From assembly GCA_003254905.1 (NCBI GenBank), contig QANU01020924.1, positions 1-64,000 of the forward strand: 64,000 nt of DNA, written 5' to 3'. Made by a program: the position numbers and the translations under genes. The stretch's first letter is position 1, and each line of letters starts with the position of its first letter. The stretch comes from Nissolia schottii (lineage: Eukaryota > Streptophyta > Magnoliopsida > Fabales > Fabaceae). Shown piece after piece: positions 10,579 through 21,509 of the stretch. The notes below the pieces were generated by a model. That model saw only the letters and a program-made list of their open reading frames with translations, ran no database searches and was not told the origin of the DNA.

Positions 10579-12270
10579 CATAAAATATACATCTAAATCC
10601 ACACCCATCAATGTCCATTTTCTTGCCACATCATCATTCTACAAAGCAAAGCCTTTTTCAATACACCAACACACACACACAAAATTTTTTTTCCCATCAA
10701 TACACGTTTTAAGATTCATTCCCTCTTGGAAGTGTCCATGTATTCATTCCCCGTTTCCCACAACATATTGACCCCTTTTCCTCTATACTTAGCCAAAACT
10801 TTGAAAAAATTTTCAAAACCATAATCATATTAAACTCCTAATACACGTATCAAACTCTAAATCAATTCTTCTCTTAGTTACTATCTAACTATCTCAATCA
10901 CATGCAAACATTTCCTTTCTCCTGTGAAAGCCTCAACTCCTTTTATGATAAATATGATCCCAATATTATTTTTAAGGTTACTCCTCCTCATCATCATCAT
11001 CATGGTTTCACAAATTTTTGGCCACATATTATGAATGTACCTGACTAATGATTTAACTTGTCCAAATGTGCTGGAACTTATAGACAAAGACCAGACTCAG
11101 ATGAAATTTTGATAGCAATAGGAATTAATTAGAATTATAAAAATGACAAGAAGACATTCTTCTCATTGGTACACTTAGGTAAGAAATTTCAGACATGTTC
11201 CTTTTCAATGGTATAGAAATGTCATCAATTCATTGGAACTTCAAAATGATAGATAACGCATCAAAATCAAAACCAATGCCTTAATTTACCAATTTTTTTA
11301 AGGTTTTATTTTTCTGCTTAGAACATAAAATTGGAAAATTAGAAAGGTTTAAATTCTTGCCAAAAGGGAATCAAGGGATCTAGAAGGTGCTAATTCAATG
11401 TATAATCAACTTAATCCATCAAATATTTCAAATAGTTAATGATGTTATTTTATAATTGATTAGGTGTAGTGTTAATTTTTTAGTTAACATGTTAATTCTA
11501 TGATGCCAGATCATCACCCCATAATCTCCTAAAAGCATGGTCAATCACCTGTCGTTATGCCAAACAACAAGAAGAAAAAAGCTAGATACATTTATGCACT
11601 AATTAAGGATGTATTTTGTTTTATAGTTTATAGTTTATGGTTTGCATCAACGAAAAAGGCATTCATGTTAAAATATAATTCAAACGCGAGTCTACTTATT
11701 AACATGCATGTTAACATGAGTAAAGTTTCAATTTGTACCATTTAAATTATGGTTTGATCTCTTTGTAACACCACATTAAACATCCACTAAACCTTACTAA
11801 TATATATAAATAATTTTGGTTATAATATAACTAAAACTAATTTAATTGATATGCATAATCAGTGTAAACATATTTTACATTGATAACCAACCAAAATCTA
11901 TAAATATGCTACAAAGCTACTTTTCTAATGATTATTCTCAAACTTCAATATATAACATGACAATTTCTGATTCTGATGGTCATGTATAATAAGTAAACTC
12001 ATTTAATTAGAGAAATTTTTAGATGTTCTCTTTTGTTATATTGAATTTTTCAATTACACATTGGTATCAGTATTATAATCCATAATAGTGAGTTACAACA
12101 TTAATTTGCGAGAAATCTAATAGAATAGAGTAAGTTTAGGCAACATATAGGTAAGAAACATTTCACTCATTCTTAACTATTTAGAACAAAGTTTCCAATA
12201 TTTCTCACAATTTTTGTCAAATCATCATTCATCAATATATTGATTATTATTACCCATTTTATGAAAAGGT
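10204..12270. other. Non-coding DNA, no gene seen
   Basis: AT-rich. Short open frames here are low-complexity or lack any recognisable domain. It includes the TA repeat at 10541-10575 and an unknown base at 10540. Confidence 0.5.
10541..10575. repeat. (TA)n microsatellite
   Basis: About 17 uninterrupted TA units, directly preceded by an undetermined base (10540). The true length may be unresolved. Confidence 0.95.
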
Positions 12271-12278
12271 AACAAATT

Positions 12279-12480
12279 ACGTGTCAAGGAGGCAGAGCAA
12301 GAACCAATTTTATTTTTTAAAAAACTGGAAAACCAAAGGACACGTTACCGCAAGAAATGCCTTGTCCCCACGAATCAGAGTCTCAACAAGCTACGATATT
12401 TGGATTGGAACAGTGCCACGTGTCGATGTGATTTCGAGGCTTTTCTTTCAACCCATTATCCCGTGCATTTGATGCCACGT
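12279..12480. promoter_or_regulatory. Cluster of four ACGT-core (ABRE/G-box) sites
   Basis: ACGTGTC at 12279-12285, its near reverse GACACGTT at 12339-12346, CACGTGTC at 12417-12424 and CCACGT at 12475-12480 lie within about 200 bp. ACGT cores bind bZIP and bHLH factors, and ACGTGTC is the usual ABA-response element core. The surrounding 200 bp has more G+C than its flanks. No adjacent gene is recognised, so it may be a promoter remnant or chance. Confidence 0.4.
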
Positions 12481-12807
12481 ATACACCCTAGTGAGAGAGA
12501 ACAAAAGACCTTAAATGTTTAAAAAATATATATTTGAGATAATTTAATAAATGATATTTAAAATATGAATAATTGATTCTCTTAAAATAAAAGTTAAAAT
12601 GTTATAATGACTATATTTGATATGAGGACATTACACCGAGACAAAGATACAAAAATAGAATTTTTATTTTTTTACAATAAAAGATATAATTTATTTTGCT
12701 TAAAAACACAAAATTAGAGAATGAAAGAACATAAATTTTTTATTTTATTTTTGTGTATTTGTCTCGCATCTCATCTCTAATATCAAACATAACTATTTTG
12801 TTGTATG

Positions 12808-12810
<3 letters not shown>

Positions 12811-12838
<28 letters not shown>
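12811..12838. repeat. (AT)n microsatellite
   Basis: 14 AT units in a row. Confidence 0.95.
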
Positions 12839-12840
<2 letters not shown>

Positions 12841-13403
12841 TAATGTTTTAGGATTATATAATATACAAAAATTTATGAAAGAAATTAAAAAAAAAGGACA
12901 TAATGGGATACTTTGTTTTGACCACATGATATGGGTCACGTTTCTATTGGTTGGAAGTTGACAGATTGACAGATTCGTGTCCCTTGGGAACTAATTTGAT
13001 TGGACAAAAAATGTGTACATGTTAACTAATATAAAGATATAAAATAAATTATATATATATTTATTGGGGGAACTTTGAATACTGATAATGAAATGGGAAT
13101 TTTTTATTTTTTTATATACAATATAGTTTTCTTTTCAAAAGGAAAATATTCAAAGTAAATAATGAAAGATGGGCACGTTGGTGTTGGGGACTGTTGGTGA
13201 TAGTGACTTAACCTAACCCTCTCTTTGTCTTTGTCATTAGCCGAGTGCAGAATAACGAGGCTTCAAACCTAGCTAGTGGCTTAGTAAGCTCAAAAGCTTT
13301 AGTTGAGGCTAATTACAATTCATTATTCTTTCACTTTGATCTATTTAATTAGGTCTATAAATATTCCTCTAAAAAAATTTAATTAGGGCTATAAATATTA
13401 ATA

Positions 13404-13948
13404 GATTTAAATATGTTCTGAGTCTCTCACAAATTTTAAGGTTTAGTTTAGGTCTCTAATTTTTTTTCTTTTATCCAATCATATTAAAAATATTTAGTTT
13501 CATTCCTTAACATATAAATGATTTAGTTTTAATCACAGTCATTAGTGAGACTCTATTAACAACTAATAAAGGGTCACATCAACAATGTCGTGAAAGTAAA
13601 ATAAACCTATATAGCCTATAATCCAATCCAAACCTAATTTATAACTCGTTATTTAGCCCAAAATAGAGGTTGTGCATGGGTCATGATTTAAAACAAATTC
13701 AAGTCCAATAATAGATTATGGGTTAGCTTGAGTCTGATTATGGTTTAGGTTAGTTTATTTTGTTCACATGACATTATCAACGAGACAATATGTTGGCCCA
13801 CGTTAGTACTTAATAGAGTTTCACAGATAATAGGGACTAAAATTAAATATTTTTACTATGTTTAGACCAAAAAATAAATAAATATTTTTAAAAAAATTTA
13901 AACTAAATTTCTGAAATTTTGCAAGGAGTGAAAAACATATTTAAGCCC
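13404..13948. mobile_element. Fold-back MITE with long inverted arms
   Basis: The left arm, from TTAAATATGTTCTGAGTCTC, matches the reverse complement of the right arm ending AACATATTTAAGCCC. The match continues inward for about 200 bp per arm: GTGAGACTCTATTAAC on the left against GTGAAACTCTATTAAG read in from the right, then AAAATAAAC in both, leaving a centre near 13610-13740. No coding capacity. Arms starting near TTAAATATGTTTTTGGTCCC are a common legume repeat type. Target duplications could not be settled. Confidence 0.65.
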
Positions 13949-14842
13949 ATATTTATGGGTTTTTGAAAGAAAGGAAAAACTAAATTGATGCACGAGAGAT
14001 ATTAATAAACTTTGCACATTAGGACGTTTGCACAAACCTTGGAGTGTTTACAATAGATGACATATGTGCTAACGTATTGATTCAATTGTTAATTTGGTTT
14101 AAAATCTTTTACTAGCAAAGAGTAATATATTATATTATTGATGTATCAATAAATTATGGGGCCTGCTAGCTAGATTATACACATTGGAACTCTTAACAAC
14201 TTATAAATGAATAAAATAAGGTTAAATTGGTCTATTAGTCCATGAGTTTTTCTGGGATAATTCAAATAGTAGGTCCTTGCATTTTGAAAGCTTGTAATTG
14301 GGTTCTAAACACAAATGTCCCTTGGAATTTTGTTAATAAAAACAAAATAACTTTATTGATTAAACTATGTAAAATGAGATGTTCTGACCTGGTTACTGCG
14401 ATGCCAAGTTGTTAACGAATTTGGGATGTCCCTTGTCTAGTCCAAGCTATGTTTATTGGGTAAGCACCAAAAGCAAGCCTACAAGAGACTGCAATGGCTA
14501 AGTCAGTACTTGAGGTAGTCGGTGTGTTCTTGGGCCATTGAAAATGTACCTCAGGAATTCTCCCCTATATATTGTTCTGGACGTGCCAATCTTTACGCGT
14601 ATTGCCCTCAAATTGTGGGAACTGAGGTGAAGTCCTTAATGGGAAATAACAACCACCCCTCATCTCTCGCTCGTGTGAGCAGGGGGCGCCATATATAGAT
14701 TATAGAGTTTAAACAACAAGGGTGAGTTGGGTAAGAGATTAAAAAAAATTGGAGAAATTTTCATGTAGTTGATTTATTTGTGCCCTACAATATAAAAAGA
14801 TATACTAAGAGAGGTACCTTACAGCAGATGCGTTAGTTAATA
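13949..14842. other. Non-coding DNA, no gene seen
   Basis: At 14222-14400 a one-sided piece with repeated GGTCCTTGCA-like and GGGTTCTAA words looks like half of another MITE arm, but no partner arm was found. 14400-14720 is more G+C-rich with no open frame. Confidence 0.4.
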
Positions 14843-14847
14843 GAGGA

Positions 14848-15160
14848 TATTAACTTAGCAACTTAGAGAAATAGAGAAGAAGATGAATTTCTGATGAATT
14901 CAGCATCTCAATCTAAGTGCAATTTCTCATTAAGATGAACAAGGAAGTTACTTACAAAGTAGCTAGTTCTTACATTATATACAAGCTCAGTTTCATCTAA
15001 CTAACTAACCTTCTATAGCATTCATTAAAGCTAATCTAACTGCAACCTAACTAACTATCTATCATAAATACAATTTAGTTTGCTGAGATAATTAGTGGAT
15101 TGGGCCATCATCTTTGTTGTTGGCCCAATGTAGTGAATCGTAGATGGGCTTCGAGCGATA
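14848..15160 (-). repeat. 3' LTR of Copia-2
   Basis: On the minus strand it starts TATCGC and ends GTTAATA. It is collinear with 21192-21504, including the identical stretch CTGAGATAATTAGTGGATTG. The minus-strand purine tract GAGGGGCA lies just outside its start (about 15163-15170). Confidence 0.85.
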
Positions 15161-16009
15161 GTGCCCCTCATGCTGGCTGGTGGATATTAATAAGGCCAAG
15201 CTTGGACACCATGGCTTTGAATGGACTAGGTTGTAATGATTTTGTAAATATGTCTGTTGTCTGGTCTGTTGTAGAGATAGGAGGGAGATGCAAAAGGCCA
15301 GAGTATAGTGTGTCTCTAATGAAATGGCAATCCATTTCAATATGCTTGGTCCTTTCATGGTAAACAAGGTTGCTGCTATGTATATAGCTGATCTACTGTC
15401 ACAAAAGAGAGGTAATGGATGTTGTGGGTCATGAAGCAAGAATTGTAACCATTGAACTTCACAGTTGGTAGTATCCAGTGATCTGTACCCTGCTTTAGAG
15501 GAGTCGCGTACCACGGTATGTTGTTTCTTGAATTTCCAAGAGAAGAAATATGTGCCATAAAAGAAGCAAAAGCCACTAATGGATCGTTTGGAGTTTAGAC
15601 AAGCACCCCAGTCAGCATCGACAAAGGCTTTGAGTTTCTAATTAGAGACAACAAGGAAGAACAAACCTTGTGCAGGTGATCCTTTGATGTATTTTAAAAT
15701 TCTGATTGTTGCTTCATAGTGCTCAATTATCGGTTTACCCAAAAATTTGAGAAACCTGGCTAGCAACGAAGGATATGTCTGCCCTTGTACTAGTGAGGTA
15801 AACTATTCTTCCTATAAGTCTTTGAAATGCAATAGGATTACCAAATGGCTCAGTTCTTGGTCTTTGTAGTTTGATGGATAGATCTGTGCACGACGTAGGT
15901 TTTGTAGCTAATTGGCATGCATCTTTGAATAATTCCATGACATATTTGCGTTGGTAGAGAGCAATCCTGGATTTAGAGCGAGCCGCTTCCATGCCCAGGA
16001 TATCTTGAT
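15161..16009 (-). pseudogene. Copia-2 late reverse transcriptase and RNase H
   Basis: Minus-strand pieces show the late RT region (GMEAARSKSRIALYQRKYVM, LIGRIVYLTSTRADISFV; ORF 15735-16082) and the RNase H end (CEVQWLQFLL, PLFCDSRSAIYIA; ORF 15092-15514, which runs on into the LTR). Between 15514 and 15735 the frame is broken but RNase H words persist. The polymerase active-site part of RT is missing because of the deletion near 16010. Confidence 0.8.
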
Positions 16010-16940
16010 TTGTCATCAACAATTGTGATAAAATACTTGTGACCAAAAAGAGACGAATATCCAAAGGGCCCCCAAATATCAACGTGAATCAAATCAAAAC
16101 ATTTAAGAGAAGCAGGAGTGCTATAAGCAAATGACAATTTTTTTCATTTGTGCAAAGTGTCATACATCACAGTGTGAGTGCACAATTTTAGATGGAATAA
16201 AAGGAAAGACTTTATGTAAAGCATGCAATTTTTTTGATGAAGTGTGAACTAATATAATGTACCAAATATCAGGACTAGCAACAGGAGGAATGTTACAAGT
16301 AAGAGAGTTTATAAAATGTGACTCGGCTTGAATAGCAGCGGCAAACTTCACTGCATATATGCCATCTCGAAGATTAGCAACACCAATCTTCTGTAAGATA
16401 ATCTGATCTTGAATATCACATTTATTAGTGAAGAAAGTTAATATGTAGCCAAGGTTTTTGATGAGTTTAGAAACAAATATGAGTTTAAAAAGAGAACTTA
16501 GGTATGTACAAGACATTTTGTAAGGTAAAAGGATTTAGAAAAGATAATAGTTCCTAAGTAATTAGCAAGGCAGGTGCTCCTATCTGGTAAATGCACGACT
16601 ATAGGTGGACTTTTGGTGTGACTATGGAATTTGGACAGTGAGAAACAACCATGGTTTGTTGCCCTAGTGTCCAAGATCTATGAGCCAATGCTCTTGCTGC
16701 ATGAAAGAGAATAAGAGATGGTGATACCTAATAGGTTTGGGATAATTATGGTGGTGAGTTGATTAGCTAGATGAGAGCTAGAAAATTGTGAATTAGATTT
16801 TTGGAGCAAAGCTAGAAGTTGTAGTTGTTATTCCTTAGTGGAAACAATTTCTTCATCTTGCTAAGGTTCCTCCATTCCAGAAGAGAAATCTTTATTGGTC
16901 ACTTCTTCATCGTTATTCTCAGAGTGAATAACATTGATAT
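16010..16940 (-). pseudogene. Copia-2 integrase start and protease remains
   Basis: The minus strand encodes FDLIHVDIWGPF and then FITIVDDKSRY, the first part of an integrase core with its first D. At about 16010 it jumps straight to late RT sequence; the second D, the E and the whole RT palm are gone. Upstream, 16160-16516 holds protease/pre-integrase words (LIFVSKLIKNLGY, KIGVANLRDGIYAV). 16517-16940 is a poorly kept protease and linker region with stops. Confidence 0.75.
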
Positions 16941-16949
16941 GAACAGAAT

Positions 16950-18018
16950 TCATGCCAGTGTATTTGGAGGATAACCAGTCAACGATGTGGCCTCCCTTGT
17001 TACAGTATCAACATTGCATCCTTGAACCACCATAACCTCTACCTTGACCTCCTTTACTTCCCATGTTAGAAGGTTGACCACGAGTACTTCTCCCTTGTGC
17101 ACCATGGCCTCTTGATTGACCGGATTATTGATGAGACTCACTAGAATTGTATAATGTGACAAATTATTGAACATTTGTCTGAAGTTGTCATTCTTGCTCA
17201 GTAAACAGAGAGAAAATCGCATTGATATCAAGCAATGGCTTCATCATCATGACTTGGAATTGTACACTAGCAAATTGTTCATTTAGTCCCCTAAGGAATC
17301 TAGCTGCACAATCACGCTTTCTATAATCCCTAACAATTCCAAATCCATGGGCAAGGTATGTGACAAAGACAAGCTGGAATTGGTTGGAAACTTTCAAGTT
17401 CCTCCCATACAGATTTAGACTCGGTAATGTATGAAGTAAGTGAGAGATCACCTTGCCGAATGACATAGAGTTATTCCTATAGAACAATCATGAGAAAAAT
17501 GTCTCTTTGGTAATAATGATGCTTGAGATCTTTCCAAAGCTCGAAGTAATCTTCAATCCAGATTACACTGTGGTAAATTCCAGGATTGAGTGAATGGTTG
17601 ATCGAAGAAATGATGTAGGTATTACACATGTTCCATGCGTCAAATAGATCATCATCTTCATTGGGCTTGGTGATGGAGCCAATGACAAAATGAAGCTTGT
17701 TCTTTGATTTGAGTGTGAGACACATCGCACGCTCCCATTGATGATAATTTTGTGTGGTGAGCTTGATCAAAGAGATGGTGATGTCAGAGTTCTCACCAGG
17801 ATGGATGAAATAGGACTAGTGGGATCAAGCATTGGATTGTGATGTAGATGATGCAGTGGCGGAGGTGGATCAAAATGCAAAGGATGTAGAGGCAAAGGTG
17901 GATCAAAATGCGGAGGATACGGTGGCAAAGTTGGATCAGCCTATGAGGGATGAGGGATTTTCAAGATTGGAAAACCTAAATCTGCAGGCAAACATGAGCT
18001 CGAATCTTGATGATCCAT
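16950..18018 (-). pseudogene. Copia-2 gag
   Basis: The likely start is the ATG at 18018-18016. The N-terminus is proline- and histidine-rich, built from about three 11-residue repeats (33-bp units, about 17860-17960), with an in-frame stop just before them. The capsid region follows in two overlapping ORFs: 17477-17770 (LTTQNYHQWERAM, SKNKLHFVIGSI) and 17188-17487 (FLRGLNEQFASVQFQVM), the plant Copia gag signature. A degenerate zinc knuckle (C, stop, YCNKGGHIVDW) lies near 16985-17030. Frameshifts divide it into at least three parts. Confidence 0.78.
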
Positions 18019-18239
18019 GAAGAAATAGTAGAAATCAAAGACAAAATTGAAGAAAGAATCAAAGAGTTCAAAGAATTGAAGACAAAATTGAAAAAAGAAT
18101 TGAAGAGTTGGAAGGATCGAGAGATGAAATCACGAAGAGAATAATCAAGAAAGTTGTGGGTCCATCGATGAAATTTTTAAGAATTCTCAAGAAAGATTCT
18201 TGGGTAGACAAGATTTTGTGGCAAGATCACTCTTTTGCC

Positions 18240-21078
18240 TAGCGCTACTCACGGGTTAGATTGGGTCCAACCCGACCAGCAAGGCTATCAGACCGACTAA
18301 TCCGAAGGGTGGATTGGTCGGATCGGATTGCTACTTTTCGACCAGGTTATGCAATCCAACCCAATCTGATAGTAAAGGGGTTAGATTGGGTCGGATTGAT
18401 CATTAACCATTTATTTTTTAAATTATTTTTTGGAGAAACTTGCCCTTTAATTCAAAATTCAGTTTACTACACATAAAAAATAAATAAATATAAATATATA
18501 TTGTCTCATAATCACTATAAATAGCATGTCTCATACTTCACTTTCACTACAAATAAAAAACATTATCTCATACTTCACTTTAACTGCAAATAAAAAACAT
18601 TGTCCCATAAAAATCTCGTGTTAAAAACTAATCCAAACATGAAAATATATCATCTTCTACAAACAAAGCATAGTGTAGTTAACCTCAGGAGTGGCTCCAA
18701 CTGCCATCACGTTTGCCACTACTAAGGGTGGCTTGATTAGGCCTTTTGCATTATAGTTATTCCTATTCAACATTGCAACAAAATAATGAAGGATTAGAGA
18801 ATACACAGCTAGCTAATATAAAAAAATTTTGAAAGTCAGAACTAGATTTGGGAATTTTCCCCAAAAAAACTCTAGAAAGAAGGCATATTGACAAAGCATA
18901 TTAGCATAAATTGCAACTGAAGTTCTACTACAAAATCCAATATGCTATGTTCTGAAGTAAATGGACATCTTTTAAAATAAATTCGTTAAGTAATTAAAAA
19001 CTGACAAGGTTGCTCCTCTTTCTTTAAAACAAATCAAACTAACAAAAAGGCCAACTTCTAATTTTTTATTATCAAAGTAAAAACAAGCCAACAAAGCTAA
19101 AAACCAATAGATATATATTAAGTCTTTAACTCATGACTTAGCTAATAATTGTTGGAATAAAGCTTCGTCAAATTCAAATGCTTCAACTTCTGAAAAATCT
19201 TCCCTGTCTACGTCTAACAAAAGAAAACAACAAACAATAATTTAGTTAGAGATAAAAAATAACAAAGTCAAAGCCTTAACCAACAATTCAAAACAAAAAT
19301 AATTATATAATTATACCGTGTTCATGTACTTGAGGAGGAGAAATCTCCTTCTTAGATTTAGAGTCTTGATGCCTTAACCAATTTTGCGTGCAAATCAAAG
19401 CCTCCATTGTGGTGTTAGCTAACGCACTACGTGAAAGGTCAATCACACGACCTCCCGTACTAAAAGCAAACTCAGATGACCCCGTAGACACCAGAATGAC
19501 CAATACGTCTCCAGCTATGCGAGATAGAATGTTATACTTCCCTACCTTCAAACTCCACCATTTCAAAATATCAAAGTCTTTACCACCTTCCTCAACTTCA
19601 TCTTCTAAATATCTCTCCAACTCATTCTTTTTTAACGTACCTTGTTTTTGTTTCACCCTCAGTCTGTACCTATCTTCAATAATATTAGCAATAGTACTAA
19701 TACTATCAACACTAGTAGTAGTACTTCCAACTTTAGATCGTGATCCACCACCAATACTACTACTAGCATCATCCTCAATGACATTCATTTTTTAATATTG
19801 TTCAACCAAATTCTCCATCAAGTCTTTCAACTTCATCACTATTTCATCGATCCGAATCACTTGACCATTTGTGATCGTATCAATCAAACATAACTCTACA
19901 TAATCCAACTTGTACCTTGGATCAAGAACCAATGCCACTAGCAAAAGATATTTTAAACTACCATGAACATCTCAATACTTATCAAACTTTTCCTTCATGC
20001 TATGTGCCATATTCCTCAAGACTTGGTCCTCCCCTAGACACCAATTCACCAAAGTACTTTGAATTGCAAACATTCTATGAAAGAAAAGATTTGAAGTGGG
20101 ATGCAATGAAGAGGAAAAACAAAGTGTAGCATCATAAAAAATTTGCAAAAACTTATCAAAGATTCGTGCACGCTTCCAGTCATCATGATTAGGAGGTCCT
20201 TTTTCAATCTCTTCACCATCAGGATTAAGAGACAAAACAATTTCCTCAAGAGCACTCACAAATGAAGGATCTAAATGTTTAAGGCGCTCAAAAGCCATCT
20301 CAAACTTCTCAGCTACTTTCAACATCATGTATGTTGAATTCCATCTAGTAGGCACATCTAAAACTAGTTTTTGTGTACTAGTTATGTTAAGCTCTTTAAT
20401 ATATTGCTCAAAAGCCTTCAATCTAGATGGAGATGACCTCACATATTTTCAAGCAACCCTAATTTTCAATATGGAGACATCTAAGTCCTTCAATCCTTCA
20501 CTCCCAACATGACTACTTTTGTCCATTGTAAAGAAGACTCACTGACGAAATAAACTAAGGAGTGGAGTGACAGTGAGACTGTGAGAGATAAACAACGGAG
20601 TGGAGTGGGGTGAGACTGTGATAAAGAGAATGAAAGAGTGTGAGAGAAATGACATGTCAGCCATCAGCGATGAGAAAAGATGAGGGATAAACGATATAAT
20701 GGGAGAGGGTGAGACGAAGGTACAACCGCATACAAAGCTTTGAGAGAGAGAGAGAACACACGGTCACGATGTTAGTGACAGAGATGAGAGAACTGAGACA
20801 CGGATGAGAAACGAAAATGTGAAGAAGAGTCTAGAAGATGAGAGAACTTAGAAAAAGATGAGAAACAAAAACACGGTCACGGTATTTTTTTAAAAAAAAA
20901 AATTAATTGGTTGGGCCAAGTAAGGCGGATTTGAAAATTTTGAATCCGTCACCCACCCGTAGTTTGACTACTTGTTTTCGGTCATTTGACCTGCCAACTG
21001 AACCAACTCGATCCATATACATCGGATTGGACAAATTTTGCGAATTTTGCGGGTCGACCGGATCTGTGAATACCCCTA
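18240..21078 (-). mobile_element. hAT DNA transposon nested in the Copia-2 leader
   Basis: A 2,839-bp element with 18-bp imperfect terminal inverted repeats (13 of 18 matching; left TAGCGCTACTCACGG, right end reading in TAGGGGTATTCACAG). It is flanked by a perfect 8-bp target duplication CTTTTGCC at 18232-18239 and 21079-21086. Eight bases is the hAT hallmark. The coding remnant lies on the minus strand and resembles the C-terminal two thirds of RICESLEEPER/Tip100-like transposases. 20540-20890 is GA-rich untranslated sequence. It inserted after Copia-2, because it splits that element's leader. Confidence 0.93.
19303..20526 (-). pseudogene. hAT transposase, N-terminally deleted with stops
   Basis: The ATG at 20526-20524 starts nine residues (MDKSSHVGS) that run straight into mid-transposase sequence (EGLKDLDVSILKIR), so the BED zinc finger and first catalytic region have been removed. 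Then come KYVRSSPSRLKAFEQ, LDVPTRWNSTYMML (the conserved hAT TRWNST motif), ALVLDPRYKLDYVE (DUF4413-type), and the C-terminal dimerisation domain with ELERYLEDEVEE, FDILKWWS, SRIAGDVLVI and FAFSTGGRVID. One frame is kept throughout but carries three stops: TGA 20449-20451, TGA near 19972, TAA near 19795. It cannot be active. Confidence 0.9.
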
Positions 21079-21179
21079 CTTTTGCCTATTGAAATCTTCA
21101 AAAGATGGTCAAGGATAAAGAAAACCCTTGAGATCTTGAGATTCCATGGCTTAAAGGTGTAGATAAGCGGGATTATTGT

Positions 21180-21191
21180 GCTCTGATACCA
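21180..21191 (-). promoter_or_regulatory. Primer-binding site of Copia-2
   Basis: The minus strand reads TGGTATCAGAGC, the standard complement of the initiator tRNA-Met 3' end used by plant Copia elements. It directly abuts the right LTR. Confidence 0.92.
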
Positions 21192-21504
21192 TATTAACTC
21201 TGCAACTTCGAGAAACAAAGAAGAAGATGATTGTTTTATGAACTTCAGCATCTCAATTAGTGCAATTTCTCAGTAAGATGAATGAGGAAATTACTTACAA
21301 AGTAGCTAGTTCTTACATTATATACAACCTCACTTTCATCTAACTAACTAACCCTTCTATAGCATTCATTACAGCTAATCTAACTGCGACCTAACTAACT
21401 ATCTATCATAAATACATTTTAGTTTGCTGAGATAATTAGTGGATTGGGCCATCATCTTTGTTGTTGGCCCAATGCAGTGGATCATAGATGAGCCTTGGGT
21501 GATA
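21192..21504 (-). repeat. 5' LTR of Copia-2
   Basis: 313 bp, TATT...GATA on the plus strand. It matches the left LTR with scattered substitutions and small compensating indels. Confidence 0.87.
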
Positions 21505-21509
21505 GAGAA

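Larger units (their letters stand above)
14848..21504 (-). mobile_element. Ty1/Copia retrotransposon with internal deletion and nested hAT (Copia-2)
   Basis: Two 313-bp LTRs (14848-15160, 21192-21504) match over their full length. A tRNA-iMet primer site adjoins the right LTR and a G-rich purine tract adjoins the left one, so it runs on the minus strand. Both LTRs have TA...TA ends instead of TG...CA. The flanks GAGGA (14843-14847) and GAGAA (21505-21509) are a 4-of-5 target duplication. Internally it has gag, zinc knuckle, protease remains, then integrase joined directly to late RT by a deletion near 16010, then RNase H. An hAT element sits in the leader. It is dead by frameshift and deletion. 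Confidence 0.88.

Noticed and set aside
19388..19795. 135-codon plus-strand ORF
   Set aside because: Antisense of the hAT dimerisation domain.
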